NCBI GenBank assembly: GCA_013115145.1
Contig: JAAPAO010000136.1
Location: 1-64,000 of the forward strand
Direction of reading: 5' to 3'
Source: Perkinsus chesapeaki
Lineage: Eukaryota; Perkinsozoa; Perkinsida; Perkinsidae
Length of the DNA: 64,000 bases
Below the pieces are notes generated by a model. That model was not told where the DNA came from. It did no database searches and was given only the letters and a program-made list of their open reading frames with translations. Position numbers and translations under genes: made by a program. This document shows, in pieces, positions 1-13,470 of the stretch; positions within the stretch are counted from its first letter, which is position 1; each line of letters opens with the position of its first letter.

Positions 1-108
1 TTTTTATATCATTACATTTATATATTATTTTTATATCATTACATTTATATATTATTTTCATATCATTACATTTTATATTATTTCTATTTGATTACATTTA
101 TATAATAT
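1..108. repeat. AT-rich tandem repeat, about 27-bp unit, 4 copies
   Basis: Four imperfect head-to-tail copies of a roughly 27-bp AT-rich unit built around TATCATTACATTTATAT. The first two copies are identical and the later ones diverge. The array may continue to the left of the window. Positions 109-275 hold no recognisable gene and are probably the 5' flank of the first RING gene. Confidence 0.8.
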
Positions 109-275
109 TTCTACTTACAATCATTCATGCTCAGAATTCAACCTTACAGCACTGAGTATCGAGTGATAAATCTAAGAAATACTAATTATTATTCTTCAGT
201 GCGTAGAGGCCGTGTAAGGTCTACAGTAAGCCAAAGCTTATCTTAGCCCCCTCAGATTCAACCTTCTCTGCTGTA

Positions 276-929
276 ATGATAAGCTTCCTCCGATACACCT
301 TCAGCAAAAGATTCCTGGTATGTTGGCTTGTCTGGTCGGTCGGTGTTATATCATTTGGGATAGTTGCCGCAATAATACCGACCGCGGCTGGTGGTTCCAT
401 CACCGAGACATTGATAGTCCTTCTGGTCTACTTGATAGTTGTGGGGATTCTGCCACCCCTGTTGATACTGGTGTATTCGAGACGATGCTACAAGGAGGAT
501 CGACAACGTGAAGAGTCCATGAGATTGTGGCAACTGGGCTACGGTCACGTTGGGTCGCGATGTCGAAATCTGCCTAAGGGAGCCTCTAAGGGCTTCAAGA
601 AGGAGTGGAAGCAATGGTCCGATCAAAATACGAGATTGTGCACCTGGAGAGAAGTTAAATATGATGCTACTGGCGAAGATGTTTGCGCCATCTGTCTTGT
701 CAAGTTTGCGGATTCAGACAAGATTAGAGAGCTCCCTTGCAAGCATACATTCCATGTTGAGTGCTTCAACAGTTGTTTCTCTTCATTACCTCGTCCGTTG
801 GTCCCCGGAAGTCAGCACAGATGCCCATTGTGTCGTACACCTCTCGGACCAACTCTTGCCGGAGCTCCACCACCGCAGCGTCAGCAGTCAACTACTACCG
901 GTCCGATGAGTCGGAGGAACTCACTTTAA
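276..929 (+). CDS. Membrane-anchored RING-H2 finger protein, copy 1
   Basis: An intronless reading frame of 217 aa. Two hydrophobic segments near residues 13-34 and 44-67 precede a cytosolic-type linker with a conserved FKKEWKQW motif. A C-terminal RING-H2 domain (about residues 136-188) has CAIC, then CKHTFHVEC, then CPLC, so all eight zinc ligands are present. Proteins of this plan usually act as E3 ubiquitin ligases anchored in an endomembrane. It is the first of three tandem paralogues on the same strand. The start is the first ATG and leads straight into the first membrane segment. The tail is Ser/Pro/Gln-rich. The substrate cannot be inferred. Confidence 0.85.
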   Translation: MISFLRYTFSKRFLVCWLVWSVGVISFGIVAAIIPTAAGGSITETLIVLLVYLIVVGILPPLLILVYSRRCYKEDRQREESMRLWQLGYGHVGSRCRNLPKGASKGFKKEWKQWSDQNTRLCTWREVKYDATGEDVCAICLVKFADSDKIRELPCKHTFHVECFNSCFSSLPRPLVPGSQHRCPLCRTPLGPTLAGAPPPQRQQSTTTGPMSRRNSL

Positions 930-1357
930 GCTCCTCGTTTTATATAAGGTCGTTAGGACTTTATTCTCGGAGATGAGCAGGCCTCAAGATCTCGGAGTAG
1001 ATTATTCTTCTTACCCTTTTTTGGTAGATTATTTCATGCATCTTGTGTCCCGTGTAACTCCTGTTGTATATTAATATGACAATATCGTCATATAATTTTT
1101 TATTGAACTGTCTATTCGTCTTATCAATCATATTTTCAGACTAGTATTGGTTGATAGGATGATACTGCATTCCTGATCTAATAACACTTTTTCTGCAATA
1201 ACTCTTCGTAGTCGATACGAAGTCTTTATCTCCCCTGCCGCCGATAGCCCTCGCCACTACAGCAGTAACAATAGTAATACAAATGGCCGTCTTCGTCCCA
1301 AACCGACTGTTCCGAGTTTAGTGCCAAACCACCGCTTTGTCAGGCGTTCGTATTAAA
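930..1357. other. Intergenic, no gene seen
   Basis: An AT-rich spacer between RING copies 1 and 2. No coding frame with recognisable content and no repeat was seen on either strand. It should contain the 3' end of copy 1 and the promoter of copy 2. Confidence 0.5.
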
Positions 1358-1930
1358 ATGTCGATTTCCTGTTTAAGTATCATTAAAAGATTTGTCGCTT
1401 CGGGATGCTCTCGGCCTTATAGGTATCTTTGGGTCATCTGGTTCGTTGGATTTGGCGCCCTCATCATCGCGGTTTCATTCTCATCGTATGTTCGTAAGCG
1501 ACCTCTGGAAACCGCCATCTATATTGCCGCTATTGGCCTACTTCCGCCATTCCTTATCCTGGCCTATGCTTATCTTGTTGAGTCTGGAGAATTCATCGTT
1601 CCAAGCAGACGGCCACTACCAACACGAATCACTGCGGCCGAAAGAAAACGATTCACCAAGTCCTGGGAGAAATGGACGTTAACGAACACCAGAAGCGGTA
1701 AAATGTCAGCAGTTGCACCCGAGCTGGTTAAGTGTCACGAATCTTGTACGATCTGTCTCGGTGCATTCGAAGATGATGATGAAGTCAGAGAGCTACCTTG
1801 TAAGCATGTGTTGCATGAGGCATGCTTCAGAGCCTGCTTCTATCACCATAGACCTTCCTTCGGAAAGGCACAACATGAATGCCCGCTGTGTCGCGGGGCA
1901 GTAGGTCCCTTGTATGATGAGTCCTTGTGA
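1358..1930 (+). CDS. Membrane-anchored RING-H2 finger protein, copy 2
   Basis: An intronless gene of 190 aa. The open frame runs upstream to a TTG at 1337, but the first ATG is at 1358, and this start aligns with the N-termini of copies 1 and 3. Two hydrophobic segments (about residues 25-45 and 52-74) are followed by a KSWEKW linker that matches copies 1 and 3. The RING-H2 domain has CTIC, CKHVLHEAC and CPLC with all ligands intact. It is a paralogue of the neighbouring genes and probably a membrane E3 ligase. The tail after the RING is shorter than in copy 1. Confidence 0.85.
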   Translation: MSISCLSIIKRFVASGCSRPYRYLWVIWFVGFGALIIAVSFSSYVRKRPLETAIYIAAIGLLPPFLILAYAYLVESGEFIVPSRRPLPTRITAAERKRFTKSWEKWTLTNTRSGKMSAVAPELVKCHESCTICLGAFEDDDEVRELPCKHVLHEACFRACFYHHRPSFGKAQHECPLCRGAVGPLYDESL

Positions 1931-2220
1931 ATGATCACCCACCTCGCAGTTCTAAGATAGCAGTTGTGCCATCCTTTTCTGTAGATCAACTAGCATGGTA
2001 GTATCGCATCTTCCTTCTCGATGAAGTATCATTTCTTTTGTTAAGTATTGCAGTTGTCTTGTGTCCCAAAGAATACTTATTTTCTTTCGTGCTTTTGTAG
2101 AACAGGATCTGAGTACAAATCTCGAGCTTGGTCTCATACAACTAACTGCCATTGCGTTAATAATCCTGTATAACTTTGTTTAGGTCAAGTCATTGTTGTT
2201 ATTATTGCCCCTCCCTTGCC

Positions 2221-2880
2221 ATGAATGTTGGTCAATTACAAAGAGCCTTCCATCGCTCATTCAGTCGACCCTATTTGTGGCTTTGGGCACTTTGGATAAC
2301 CGGTATGGCATCCTTTGGGTTCGGTGTGGTATACACATCGTCCTCGAGAGACTATCTCATAGAGATTATCATTTATGTAGCCTTTCTGGCCATACCTCCG
2401 CCGATTGTTATCATTACCTATGCATATGTCGTGGAGTCCAGAGAGGGCTTTGGCCCAAACTCTTCTATTATTAATGATATAACCCATCTACCTCCGAGTC
2501 GTAATGCTGATACTGCAGCTGCTCTACAGGCCTTCTCAAAGGAATGGTCCAAGTGGTGTGAATCTAATATTAAAGAAGGCAAAGCTAACGATCTATCTCC
2601 TATTAGAGCTGGAGAGGAATCCTATTGCCCAATTTGCCTTGATGAAATAGATCCCCATGAGGAAGTTAAACAGCTCCCATGTGGGCATGTATTACCATTA
2701 CCTTGTTTTGATATTTGCTTTAATAAGCATGTACCTCTTCACAGCTATGGCAAAAACCAACATCAATGCCCATTATGTCGTGAAGCCTTTGGACCTGTCT
2801 ATCGCCCTAATAGAGGCTCATCGATGCTCTCTTCGAGAACTTCGAATACGCTACCTCATGAGACTATCTGGCTGGCCTGA
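2221..2880 (+). CDS. Membrane-anchored RING-like protein, copy 3 (one zinc ligand lost)
   Basis: An intronless gene of 219 aa. The start is taken at the first ATG, which aligns with the paralogues; the open frame itself begins at a TTG at 2176. Two hydrophobic segments and the KEWSKW linker are conserved. The RING retains CPIC and CPLC, but the middle motif reads CGHVLPLPC: the second His of the usual C-x-H-x2-H-x2-C is Pro. That would leave the second zinc site one ligand short, so ligase activity may be altered or lost. The frame is otherwise clean, which argues against a simple pseudogene. The tail after the RING is longer and Ser/Arg-rich. Confidence 0.8.
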   Translation: MNVGQLQRAFHRSFSRPYLWLWALWITGMASFGFGVVYTSSSRDYLIEIIIYVAFLAIPPPIVIITYAYVVESREGFGPNSSIINDITHLPPSRNADTAAALQAFSKEWSKWCESNIKEGKANDLSPIRAGEESYCPICLDEIDPHEEVKQLPCGHVLPLPCFDICFNKHVPLHSYGKNQHQCPLCREAFGPVYRPNRGSSMLSSRTSNTLPHETIWLA

Positions 2881-3143
2881 TGGGATTTTCGATCAACTCT
2901 GCTGTTGGTCTCTGCTTCGCAAGATGATATACAGCTTCGTGAAGTGCGATGATTTTGCACGATGCTCGCGGCATATTTGAGCATCAGCTTGTGGGGGCGA
3001 AGGGTTATCAGTTTGTAGTAGGTCTTGGATACTTCAAAGTAAAAGTCAATCACATTTGTTGTTTCATCATCACAGTAAATTCTATTGTGTTCCATAAGGT
3101 GTCAGAAGGATGGCGATAGTTCGCCACGGCAAGTAGTGACAAA

Positions 3144-5054
3144 ATGAACGTACCGCTCCTTCGACGAATCGCCGTCGTAACATCCCACAGTGGTGTTGGG
3201 CGGCTGCGGTCACGATGCTTCAGCATTATGGCTCGATATAAGGAGGTTCGACCAGCTAGCGCTGCGGAGCCGTGCAGCTCGGGTTGGAAGGTAAGATGGT
3301 CACTACTCTTATGAGGGACTGGAGTTTTGTGCCCAGCTTCCAGAACCTGAGGAAGCTTCATTACCGATGAAAGCGAATGACGCAGAAGCTCCGGCCCCAG
3401 CTGAGATCTATCCGAGGTTCGATCCCACCTTATTAAAAATAGTGTGTCACTCAGGATTAAAGGCGGAGGCTACTATCTCCGTAATGCAGTGCCCGATGAG
3501 GCAAAACTTACCACTTCAGCGACACCAGCTCCGCACAGCATGCCTGAAAAACCGAAGTTTATAAAAGTACCCAAAGCTGACGGTCCATCTGCATCTGCAG
3601 TTCTAGGTAGCACTCATTGGCGCTCCGAATGCGGGAAAGTCCTCCCTTATGAATTGCATGATCAACAGAAGTTTGGCTGCGGTGAGCCCGAAAGTTAATA
3701 CTACTCGGGAAGAGATCCGAGGAGTGGTCACTGATGGCGATCACCAAGTAAGTGTCTTCTATTGTCGTTCTAATTAGACCTTACCGTTCCTCAGATAGTC
3801 GTGATCGATGCACCTGGGGTAATTCCAGCAGACCAAACCAAAGGATGCAGAGCACTAGCTCGAGACGCGTGGACAGGGTGTGTTCGAAATGGCGACGGAA
3901 CGCTCGATGCTCCTCTTAGTTACAATGACTGTGATCTCGTATTGCTTGTTGTCGACACTTTGCGGAGACCCGATACCGATCTGGTGGAGCTGATTCGGAG
4001 GGTTGCCCCCAAACCAGATTTAAGTACCACTTCATCGCGGTTCATTGCTACCATTCTACTTTTCAAGGCACGGAGTATCACCAGCGACGAAACCCAGACC
4101 TCAAGCCTACCTCAGCGCAAGAAGGTGATGCTGAGGAGACTGACAAAAGGCCACCGGTCGTACTGTGTTTGAACAAGATCGATAAGTCTCAGCGGCTGTG
4201 GGTTCAAAAGAGAGCTGACCAATTAAAAGAGTACCTGCGCCTGCGTCGTATTAGTTACATTTCGATTGCTGCCAGACACGGAGCATTCAAGCAAATATTT
4301 TTCATATCGGCCAAGAAAGACCGAGGCGTGAAAGCCCTGCTACATTTCCTCAAAACTCGATGCAAGGACAGAGACTGGGCCTTCCCCCCTGATGTGAGCA
4401 CTACGCTGCCGATGGTCGAACAGGTAAGAAGATTCTCCTAGCCTAATGCATAGCGGAGGGCTATGAACTGCAGGTTGAGCAACTGGTCCGCACGTATCTT
4501 TTTTGTTGGTTTAACAAAGATTTGCCTTACAAGATTGAGCAGCAAACAGGTGAGGTGGAGAGACAAGTGCGTCTCGATGCATTTTTATGGCGAAAAATAC
4601 CCGATGCAGGATTCGAACCTACGACCATCTGCTCCGTAGGCAGACATTCTATCCAGCTGAACTAATCGGGCGCTGATTTTAAATTTTCTCACTTTAACTC
4701 GTCCGTTCCTTCAGTTGGATGGACACCTCGACTTGACGGTGGTTTAACTATCGAGCATGAACTTAAAGTCCAGGATAGCATCGTACTCCGCATGATCTGC
4801 GGTACTCGTAACCGAATCATCCGACGGCTGCGGCAAAATGTTGCCTACAAACTCGAACAGGTAGCAATAGATGTAGGTGGTAGTAATACCAACATTTCCT
4901 TCAGGCATGGGGCATCAAGCCAATACAATTAGTGATTTGGGTAAAGGCTAAAGTAGTTCGAAGATCAAAAAGAGATATTCAAGAGTATCGAGCACAGTTC
5001 TTCGAGGCCCGAGCAACTGCCAAAGGTAACCCCAATGCCACAGTTTCACATTGA
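3144..5054 (+). CDS. Era-like GTPase, probably mitochondrial (ERAL1 type)
   Basis: Nine exons: 3144-3290, 3337-3416, 3455-3566, 3607-3747, 3795-4023, 4068-4423, 4474-4549, 4715-4860 and 4905-5054. They give 478 aa that close in frame. Residues 1-30 (MNVPLLRRIAVV...) are Arg-rich and acid-free, like a mitochondrial presequence. The GTPase has G1 GAPNAGKS, a TTR switch, G3 DAPG (usually DTPG), G4 NKID and G5 SAKKDRG. A C-terminal KH domain follows, containing GTRNRIIRRL and IQLVIWVKAK. Era proteins bind the 3' end of small-subunit rRNA and assist ribosome assembly; this one likely serves the mitoribosome. Introns are 38-50 nt except the seventh (165 nt), which carries a tRNA gene on the other strand. 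Exon joins were made by eye from the reading frame and family similarity. Confidence 0.88.
4593..4597 (-). terminator. RNA polymerase III T-stretch terminator
   Basis: Five consecutive T residues on the minus strand directly after the discriminator base of the tRNA-Arg gene. This is the expected Pol III stop and supports a functional gene. Confidence 0.8.
4598..4671 (-). tRNA. tRNA-Arg (anticodon ACG), antisense inside an intron
   Basis: A complete 74-nt cloverleaf on the minus strand. There is a 7-bp acceptor stem (first pair G-T, discriminator A) and a 4-bp D stem with a 9-nt loop containing GG. The 5-bp anticodon stem carries the loop CTACGGA (anticodon ACG). The 5-bp T stem carries the loop TTCGAAT. 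Internal A and B boxes are well formed (B box GGTTCGAATCC). The gene lies wholly within the 165-nt seventh intron of the Era-like gene, in the opposite orientation. ACG would be deaminated to ICG and read CGU/CGC/CGA. Confidence 0.93.
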
Positions 5055-5372
5055 ACTACTTCCCATGCAAACATACCTCTCTTTCCGAGGAGGCAACCAA
5101 CGTTTCTGTAAACCCGTGTTATGTTTTGGAGTTGTTAACGTATAACGCGACAACTGCGGAATGCAGAAAAATGCCCAAAATAACATCTAACCGCCTCCTA
5201 TGTACGATAAACTGTATATTTGCACGACCTGCTGCTCCTGCTGCTGTACACTTGGTGATGGTGGATTATGACTGTAGATTACCAATGAGCCTTGAGTACC
5301 AGTTTCAATCAGCAAAACAACATTTACTGGCGAATGCCGCCTAAACCACAAATGTATCGGTTATCGAATCAG
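5055..5372. other. Convergent intergenic spacer
   Basis: This lies between the 3' ends of the Era-like gene (+) and CNOT9 (-). Open frames here have no recognisable content or coding bias. It probably holds the two 3' UTRs. Confidence 0.5.
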
Positions 5373-6786
5373 CTATAGCTCACCTGGAGAGACTAGCTCT
5401 TGCAGTGCCGTTGGCGGTAGCATTCCAAGGTTCACGAGAAGACCAATCTATCGGAGATGATAATCATAATCTCACGGGCACTACTCAATACCTGCCACTT
5501 CCTGGCCATAGTGTCCTCTTTGAGACAGTTAGCAATGGTAGTGTTTGGTGCGGCGTCGATTTTCAATTGAGGGGGAAGACATTGCCTGAGGATCACCATG
5601 AAAGGTTAACCAGTAAAAGCCAATTGTCCGTATTTGCCCGATTAGTACCTTAGGGCCTCCCGGGCACGATCGTTCTCCGAGAGACGCTGATAACATCTAA
5701 TGATGTGCTTAAGTAAACGGGACGAGGGTGCCTCGGACAAGGATTGAACCTGCGCGCAATTAGATGCCCGAAATCCTTGCAAAGGCGCTCTACCATGTTG
5801 CCAAGGACGGTGCTGACAGCGTAGAATCTTTCCGCGGTTGCACAGATATACTGCAATCCATTATCGTCCAGCAATATCTTCTGTATGATGAACGTCGCAA
5901 CGGTCTGTCAATTCCAAGGAATCACTCCCCCAACGCCACCACCACCACCATCCCGGTACTACTCTTGACAGCTCTGAGCCTGTCTCCATTATACGAAGGC
6001 ACAGCGGGATAATCTCCGTTTGTAGGAGAAATTGTACGACCTAAAGCCCGGACCTGTGGATCGAACCCGCGACCTTTCCGTTCACTACCTGCTCATCATC
6101 CACCTTAACTAGAGCGCCGATGACTCCCAAGCTTGTCAAACGTAGGTACTCGAAAGGACGAACCTTTGAGACGGTATTGAGGAAAGGGTACCTATGAGCA
6201 GCGAAGTCCTCCCCTTAAGCGTTATGGCGATTACAAGAATAATGGTATATGAGCCTGTAGGAAAGGCTTCCTGGTCTCTGGGTGACTAGCCAAACACTGC
6301 AAGAGAGCCAATGCATTGCAAGCTCTATTGGACACCGCAGCCGATAGATTAGGTGGGCTCAGGCAAGGATAAACAGCAAGCATCTCCTAACAGAGGAATA
6401 TAAAGCATCTAAAGATAGGCTATATCACCTGTAATAGGGCAGCCACAGTGCCGAAGGAATACCAAAGTATCGGGGCCAAATCAGGGAAAGATTCTCGCCT
6501 CTTGGAGAGTTCCAAAAGAGCTTGCTCACGCTTCTCAGGTATGGTAAGGTCCAAGACTAAGATACGCAGGTTAAAAGATACGCCTCGAGTGAGCTAAGCT
6601 ACCTAAGAGATATATCTTCTCCTTTTCGGCCTGAGATGCAGCGGCAGCTACCGCATTAGCCTGAGGTTGAACCATGCTCGACCCACAAGAGAAAGATACT
6701 ACTCTATCAACCGGTTGGACAGCAGGAGGGATAGGTGCAGATCCTGGAGGAGCCCCGATCCCCGGCTGAGAGCTTGAATGATTCAT
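5373..6786 (-). CDS. CNOT9: CCR4-NOT complex subunit 9 (CNOT9/RQCD1/Caf40)
   Basis: Nine exons (minus order): 6786-6603, 6556-6429, 6386-6235, 6191-6089, 6040-5963, 5904-5776, 5731-5649, 5585-5492 and 5447-5373. They give 341 aa in frame. The armadillo-repeat core is highly conserved: [91 protein letters not shown] and [13 protein letters not shown]9 is a scaffold of the CCR4-NOT deadenylase that recruits silencing and decay factors to mRNA. The N-terminal 55 residues are Pro/Ala-rich, as in relatives. An upstream in-frame ATG at 6816 could add 10 residues. Eight introns are 41-63 nt. The one at 5775-5732 appears to be GA-AG. The gene is divergent from CDC48. Confidence 0.92.
5732..5775 (-). 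other. Putative non-canonical GA-AG intron of CNOT9
   Basis: Removing 44 nt that start GATTTC and end CCGAG joins ...RLCK to APSSRLLKH. This matches the human protein (LSK-EPSARLLKH) residue for residue and restores the frame. No GT donor gives the same join. The borders have the AG|G...AG|G layout described for dinoflagellate introns. Confidence 0.6.
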
Positions 6787-7163
6787 AACAGGTAACAAGA
6801 TTCTAACAAGGTTCAATTCAAGTCACTCGTGATCTCACACAATGTAATGCCGGGGAGATATCTTGCTAACCTTGCTATCTTGAGTTTCCTCAACGTCTGC
6901 TATGGTCAAATGATTAGCAGCAGAACGCGTTGGTTTAGATGACTCTTACTGATTAAAGCAGTCATTTTGCTCAGCCAATCGTTTGTATAATCGTATCATG
7001 CATATATAAATCACCGTTGGGATCGATTCCTCCTTTTGGTCTTGGTCTATTGAACAACCTTCCGAGTATCCTCCTCGGTGGAGTATCTTTTGGCTTTGCC
7101 CTCGATGATGATAAACACTATGATAACTCAGGTAGTTTAATAAATCCATTTTGTTTAACTACT
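6787..7163. promoter_or_regulatory. Divergent intergenic region CNOT9/CDC48
   Basis: This 377-bp spacer separates the start codons of CNOT9 (-) and CDC48 (+). It must hold both promoters or one shared promoter. I saw no convincing named motif. Confidence 0.45.
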
Positions 7164-10387
<3,224 letters not shown>

Positions 10388-11088
10388 AGTGTGTTGTGAT
10401 GATTAAGTGATGATAGCGGTTGATATTCGTGATTAGCACTACATACTATGAAGACACTACAATAATAGGTTTCTAATATCACAATGGTCAGACAACTTGT
10501 GTACAGTACAACAGTCAAAAGCAGCAGGAAAATAACGATAAGGCCTATTGGCGTTAGTAGCGGATTCTCACCTCGTATTTCGGCCGCGTTGGCCAAAGTA
10601 ATAACCAGCTCGAAATCTACCGAGATGTAGAACTATACCGTAGCCACCCGATAGAACATAGCCATCAACCCGAACTAGAGGACTCGATATGTGTACATGA
10701 GTTATAACTTGTTCTGATCAGGTAGGTTCGCAAATGTTCAAGTGTGTTCGAACCAATATCATTAAGGATAGCCTCACGAACGCGAAGATCCGGCAGTTTA
10801 TTTTTTTCGCACGAACATGACATGAACGAAGCATGCATCCACATTACGAATAGTTTTTATCCTCAAGGAAGGTATTTCCGTGGGGCTAGATGAGTTGCTG
10901 ATCATAAGCTTAGCTTATACAGTATCAGCTCCATAGACTTCATCACTTTGTACATTGACAACACAGTACTAACATCCTCGGTATTCCTGTAGTATTGCTT
11001 TTTGCACGTGTGTAGTCTTTATACTGCACATTACTAACTCTCAACTAGACACGTTTTTTCCAACACCACCATTTGATAAAGTTCACAT
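10388..11088. other. Convergent intergenic spacer, no gene seen
   Basis: Between the stop of CDC48 and the end of the first secreted-family gene. I found no frame with recognisable content, no RNA gene and no repeat. Confidence 0.5.
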
Positions 11089-13014
11089 CTAGCGAGGATA
11101 TCGTGGATTTGTTTTAGTAATAAAGTAATTTATAGCAGTACAGGTAGCATCCCCTGCTCCGGTGCTTGAAGCCATCCTAACAGCCATTTGGGCGCTTGTC
11201 ATCTTCTTCCTGCTGCCATCTTCTTTCTCGCCGAATTTAACACCTCCCAGCCAATGTGGTACTTCTCGCATAACGTTTCTGATTGATACGCGGATCGGCA
11301 TTTCGCCTTTAGAGATGCTTGCTTGTGATTTTCCCAGATAATAAACAATGGATGTAAGGCAGGTAGTTAGTAATTTATCGGATCCATCTTTGACTGCTGA
11401 CTGGCTGAAGTACTTATTAAACTTCTTAAGTCGGACACCACTCTCAGACCTGAACCAGATTTTGAAACCCCACAGAGTCGCACGGAGATCTCACTTTACT
11501 GGTAGCTGTGCCAACTCAAATTTATCAACGAGTCTATTGATACGATGTACTTGTATATCTTTCATAGTTGTACTTTCCTGAGCACACACCAGAGGTTTCC
11601 TTCCAAGCTGACTATCTTTTCGTTGGAGTTTCAACTCTGGCTGAACTGTCAGGGTGCAGGTATCGATATCCGCTCCTTGGCCCTGAAATTTAAGGTTCGA
11701 ACAACCACTAAGGTAGGTGAGCTTACCATGGAGTTAAGTTGACTTGCGAAGTTAACAAGGGCGAGTATAGACCTTCCGACTGGGTCTTCAGCATCGCGGC
11801 TGGTTTGTCGAGAGGCTTTTTTATTCTTCTTCCCCTCGATAGAAGCAAGCTCCTTTTTGCGCAACTCATCTTGCTTCATCAAATCCTCTGCGCCAAGAGG
11901 CTTGCCTAGCTGTAGGCCAGTAACAATGGATCCATGAAACAGGTATTTCGCGAGCAAAGCATGGCAGGTTTTTGGCTCGACCTTTTCCGCTGGAGTGTCG
12001 ATGGTGTTCCCGGCAGCATCTAGCAAAACCGAGAGCTCTTTTCTGATAGGGACGACTTCACTGAAGTGCATCACTAATGATTTGCGTGCTATTCATTCTC
12101 CGTACTCGTTCCTCCTCAAGGATAGTCTCTGTACACGTTTACCGAGTATTTTTAACTCTTCTATACCGGCCTCGTAGGTATGATCAAACAAAGTGGCTTT
12201 CACATGGCACTTGCCCCTGTATTCGCCTTCTTCCTGAGATAATCGAGATTATATGTCTTTTCCGGATTATACATCACTTTCAAGCTCATCCACGACTTCT
12301 TAGCTAGTTTAAGAGCTCTTGATAATTCCTACCACGACATCTTGAGTATGCTTGGTGATATGGCAAGGCTTCTCTACCTCTTTCGTGTGTTTAGTTGTGA
12401 TGAGTCCACGATCGCCAACAATGTAAGCTTGCCCTTGGGCCAACCCTGCCAGGTCTTCAACACCGGTAGAGACCGCTCCATGTGCTGAGAATGTCTTCCC
12501 GGAAGGTTTGTTCCGCGTTTGCTCGTTGAAATTCGAGTGTACCGTGTGCACCCAATCAGTAAGCATCATCGGTATAGTAAGAGCCGTTTTGAGTGCAGCG
12601 GAGCCGGCAAGAGTTCTATAAATGACATCGAGGCAGGGGTTATCGCCTGAGATTTGGGGTATGGGCTTGACCAGAGTTTCGACAAAGTCGAGGTTAATAT
12701 CAATTCTGAAGTGGAAGCAGAACATGGATAAACAGTACTGCAGTGGTTCTCACCTTCCGTTGTTGGTTGTGATCGCCATACCGCTTTCCATATCCAACGC
12801 TACTTCACATTCGCCAAGAAATCGAGTCTTCGCTGAGATGGCGCATACCCACGGGGAAGGGGAAATAGACTGATTCGAAGGTGTTCCTCTGCGAAAGGCA
12901 ACATCGTACTAAAGAATCTTCATCACTGCTGTCAATGGACGATGCACTGTGTACTGCAGAGGATGGCGCGATCATAGTGGCCGCGATGAATGAACACAGG
13001 CATATCACCTTCAT
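11089..13014 (-). CDS. Secreted modular protein, array member E (three modules, approximate exons)
   Basis: The likely start at 13014 opens a signal peptide (MKVICLCSFIAATMIA, then small residues). Coding blocks follow at about 12309-12725, 11649-12074 and 11089-11420, joined by short GT-AG introns. Each block ends a helical module with a Cys, a YL-type helix, a charged linker and an S-x-L/I-x-x-L helix: CHALLAKYLF...GRSILALV in the second and TTCLTSIVYYLG in the third. The family is not one I recognise. The module layout matches members A-D. Function is unknown, but the signal peptide points to the secretory pathway or cell surface. Some internal junctions are unverified. Confidence 0.55.
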
Positions 13015-13470
13015 TGAAAAGTTTGTGAACACCTGGACAACTAATGGAAATAAAGGTGCGTCCCCCCGTGACGTGACGTGCTGTTTGATGAGTACCATCA
13101 ATGTGTTAATCATACCCTATCATTCGTAATATAGCGTATAGTCTGATCAATATGAGGTGTTTGTGGCCCAGTGTAATGGACAGCCGTCAAGGTCACAGTC
13201 GACAAAGAATAGTCTTAATTTTATAATAGATAAGCTTCGGTTGCGTGCTTGAAAAGTCCAAAGGCAAGCCACCGCCTCTTCTGCCTTTTTGTTGGTAAAT
13301 ATACTTCACGAAGCGTCCCTCGATTCGAACACAGCACCGGAGCTACGAACAGCGTGACAACATCGACATCGAACATCATGTGGTTGACCAATAAGCTCAA
13401 CTTGGTGATATATTTGAAGAGGGGTCAACCTATATATAAGATAAGGGCGTTTCACTGATAGACTCGCTTA
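13015..13470. other. Spacer between array members E and A
   Basis: The promoter side of gene E and the 3' flank of gene A. No further gene or repeat was seen. Confidence 0.45.

Noticed and set aside
1337-1357. Longer N-terminus of RING copy 2 from a TTG
   Set aside because: Nuclear genes rarely start at TTG, and the ATG at 1358 aligns with the other two paralogues.
5725-5830. tRNA-like sequence on the minus strand with a T-arm motif
   Set aside because: The acceptor ends do not pair, the D and anticodon arms are not formed, and most of the stretch is CNOT9 coding sequence plus its short intron.
6041-6120. Second tRNA-like stretch with GGGTTCGATCC
   Set aside because: No cloverleaf can be drawn. 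The motif lies in a 48-nt CNOT9 intron, so it is reported only as a B-box-like motif.
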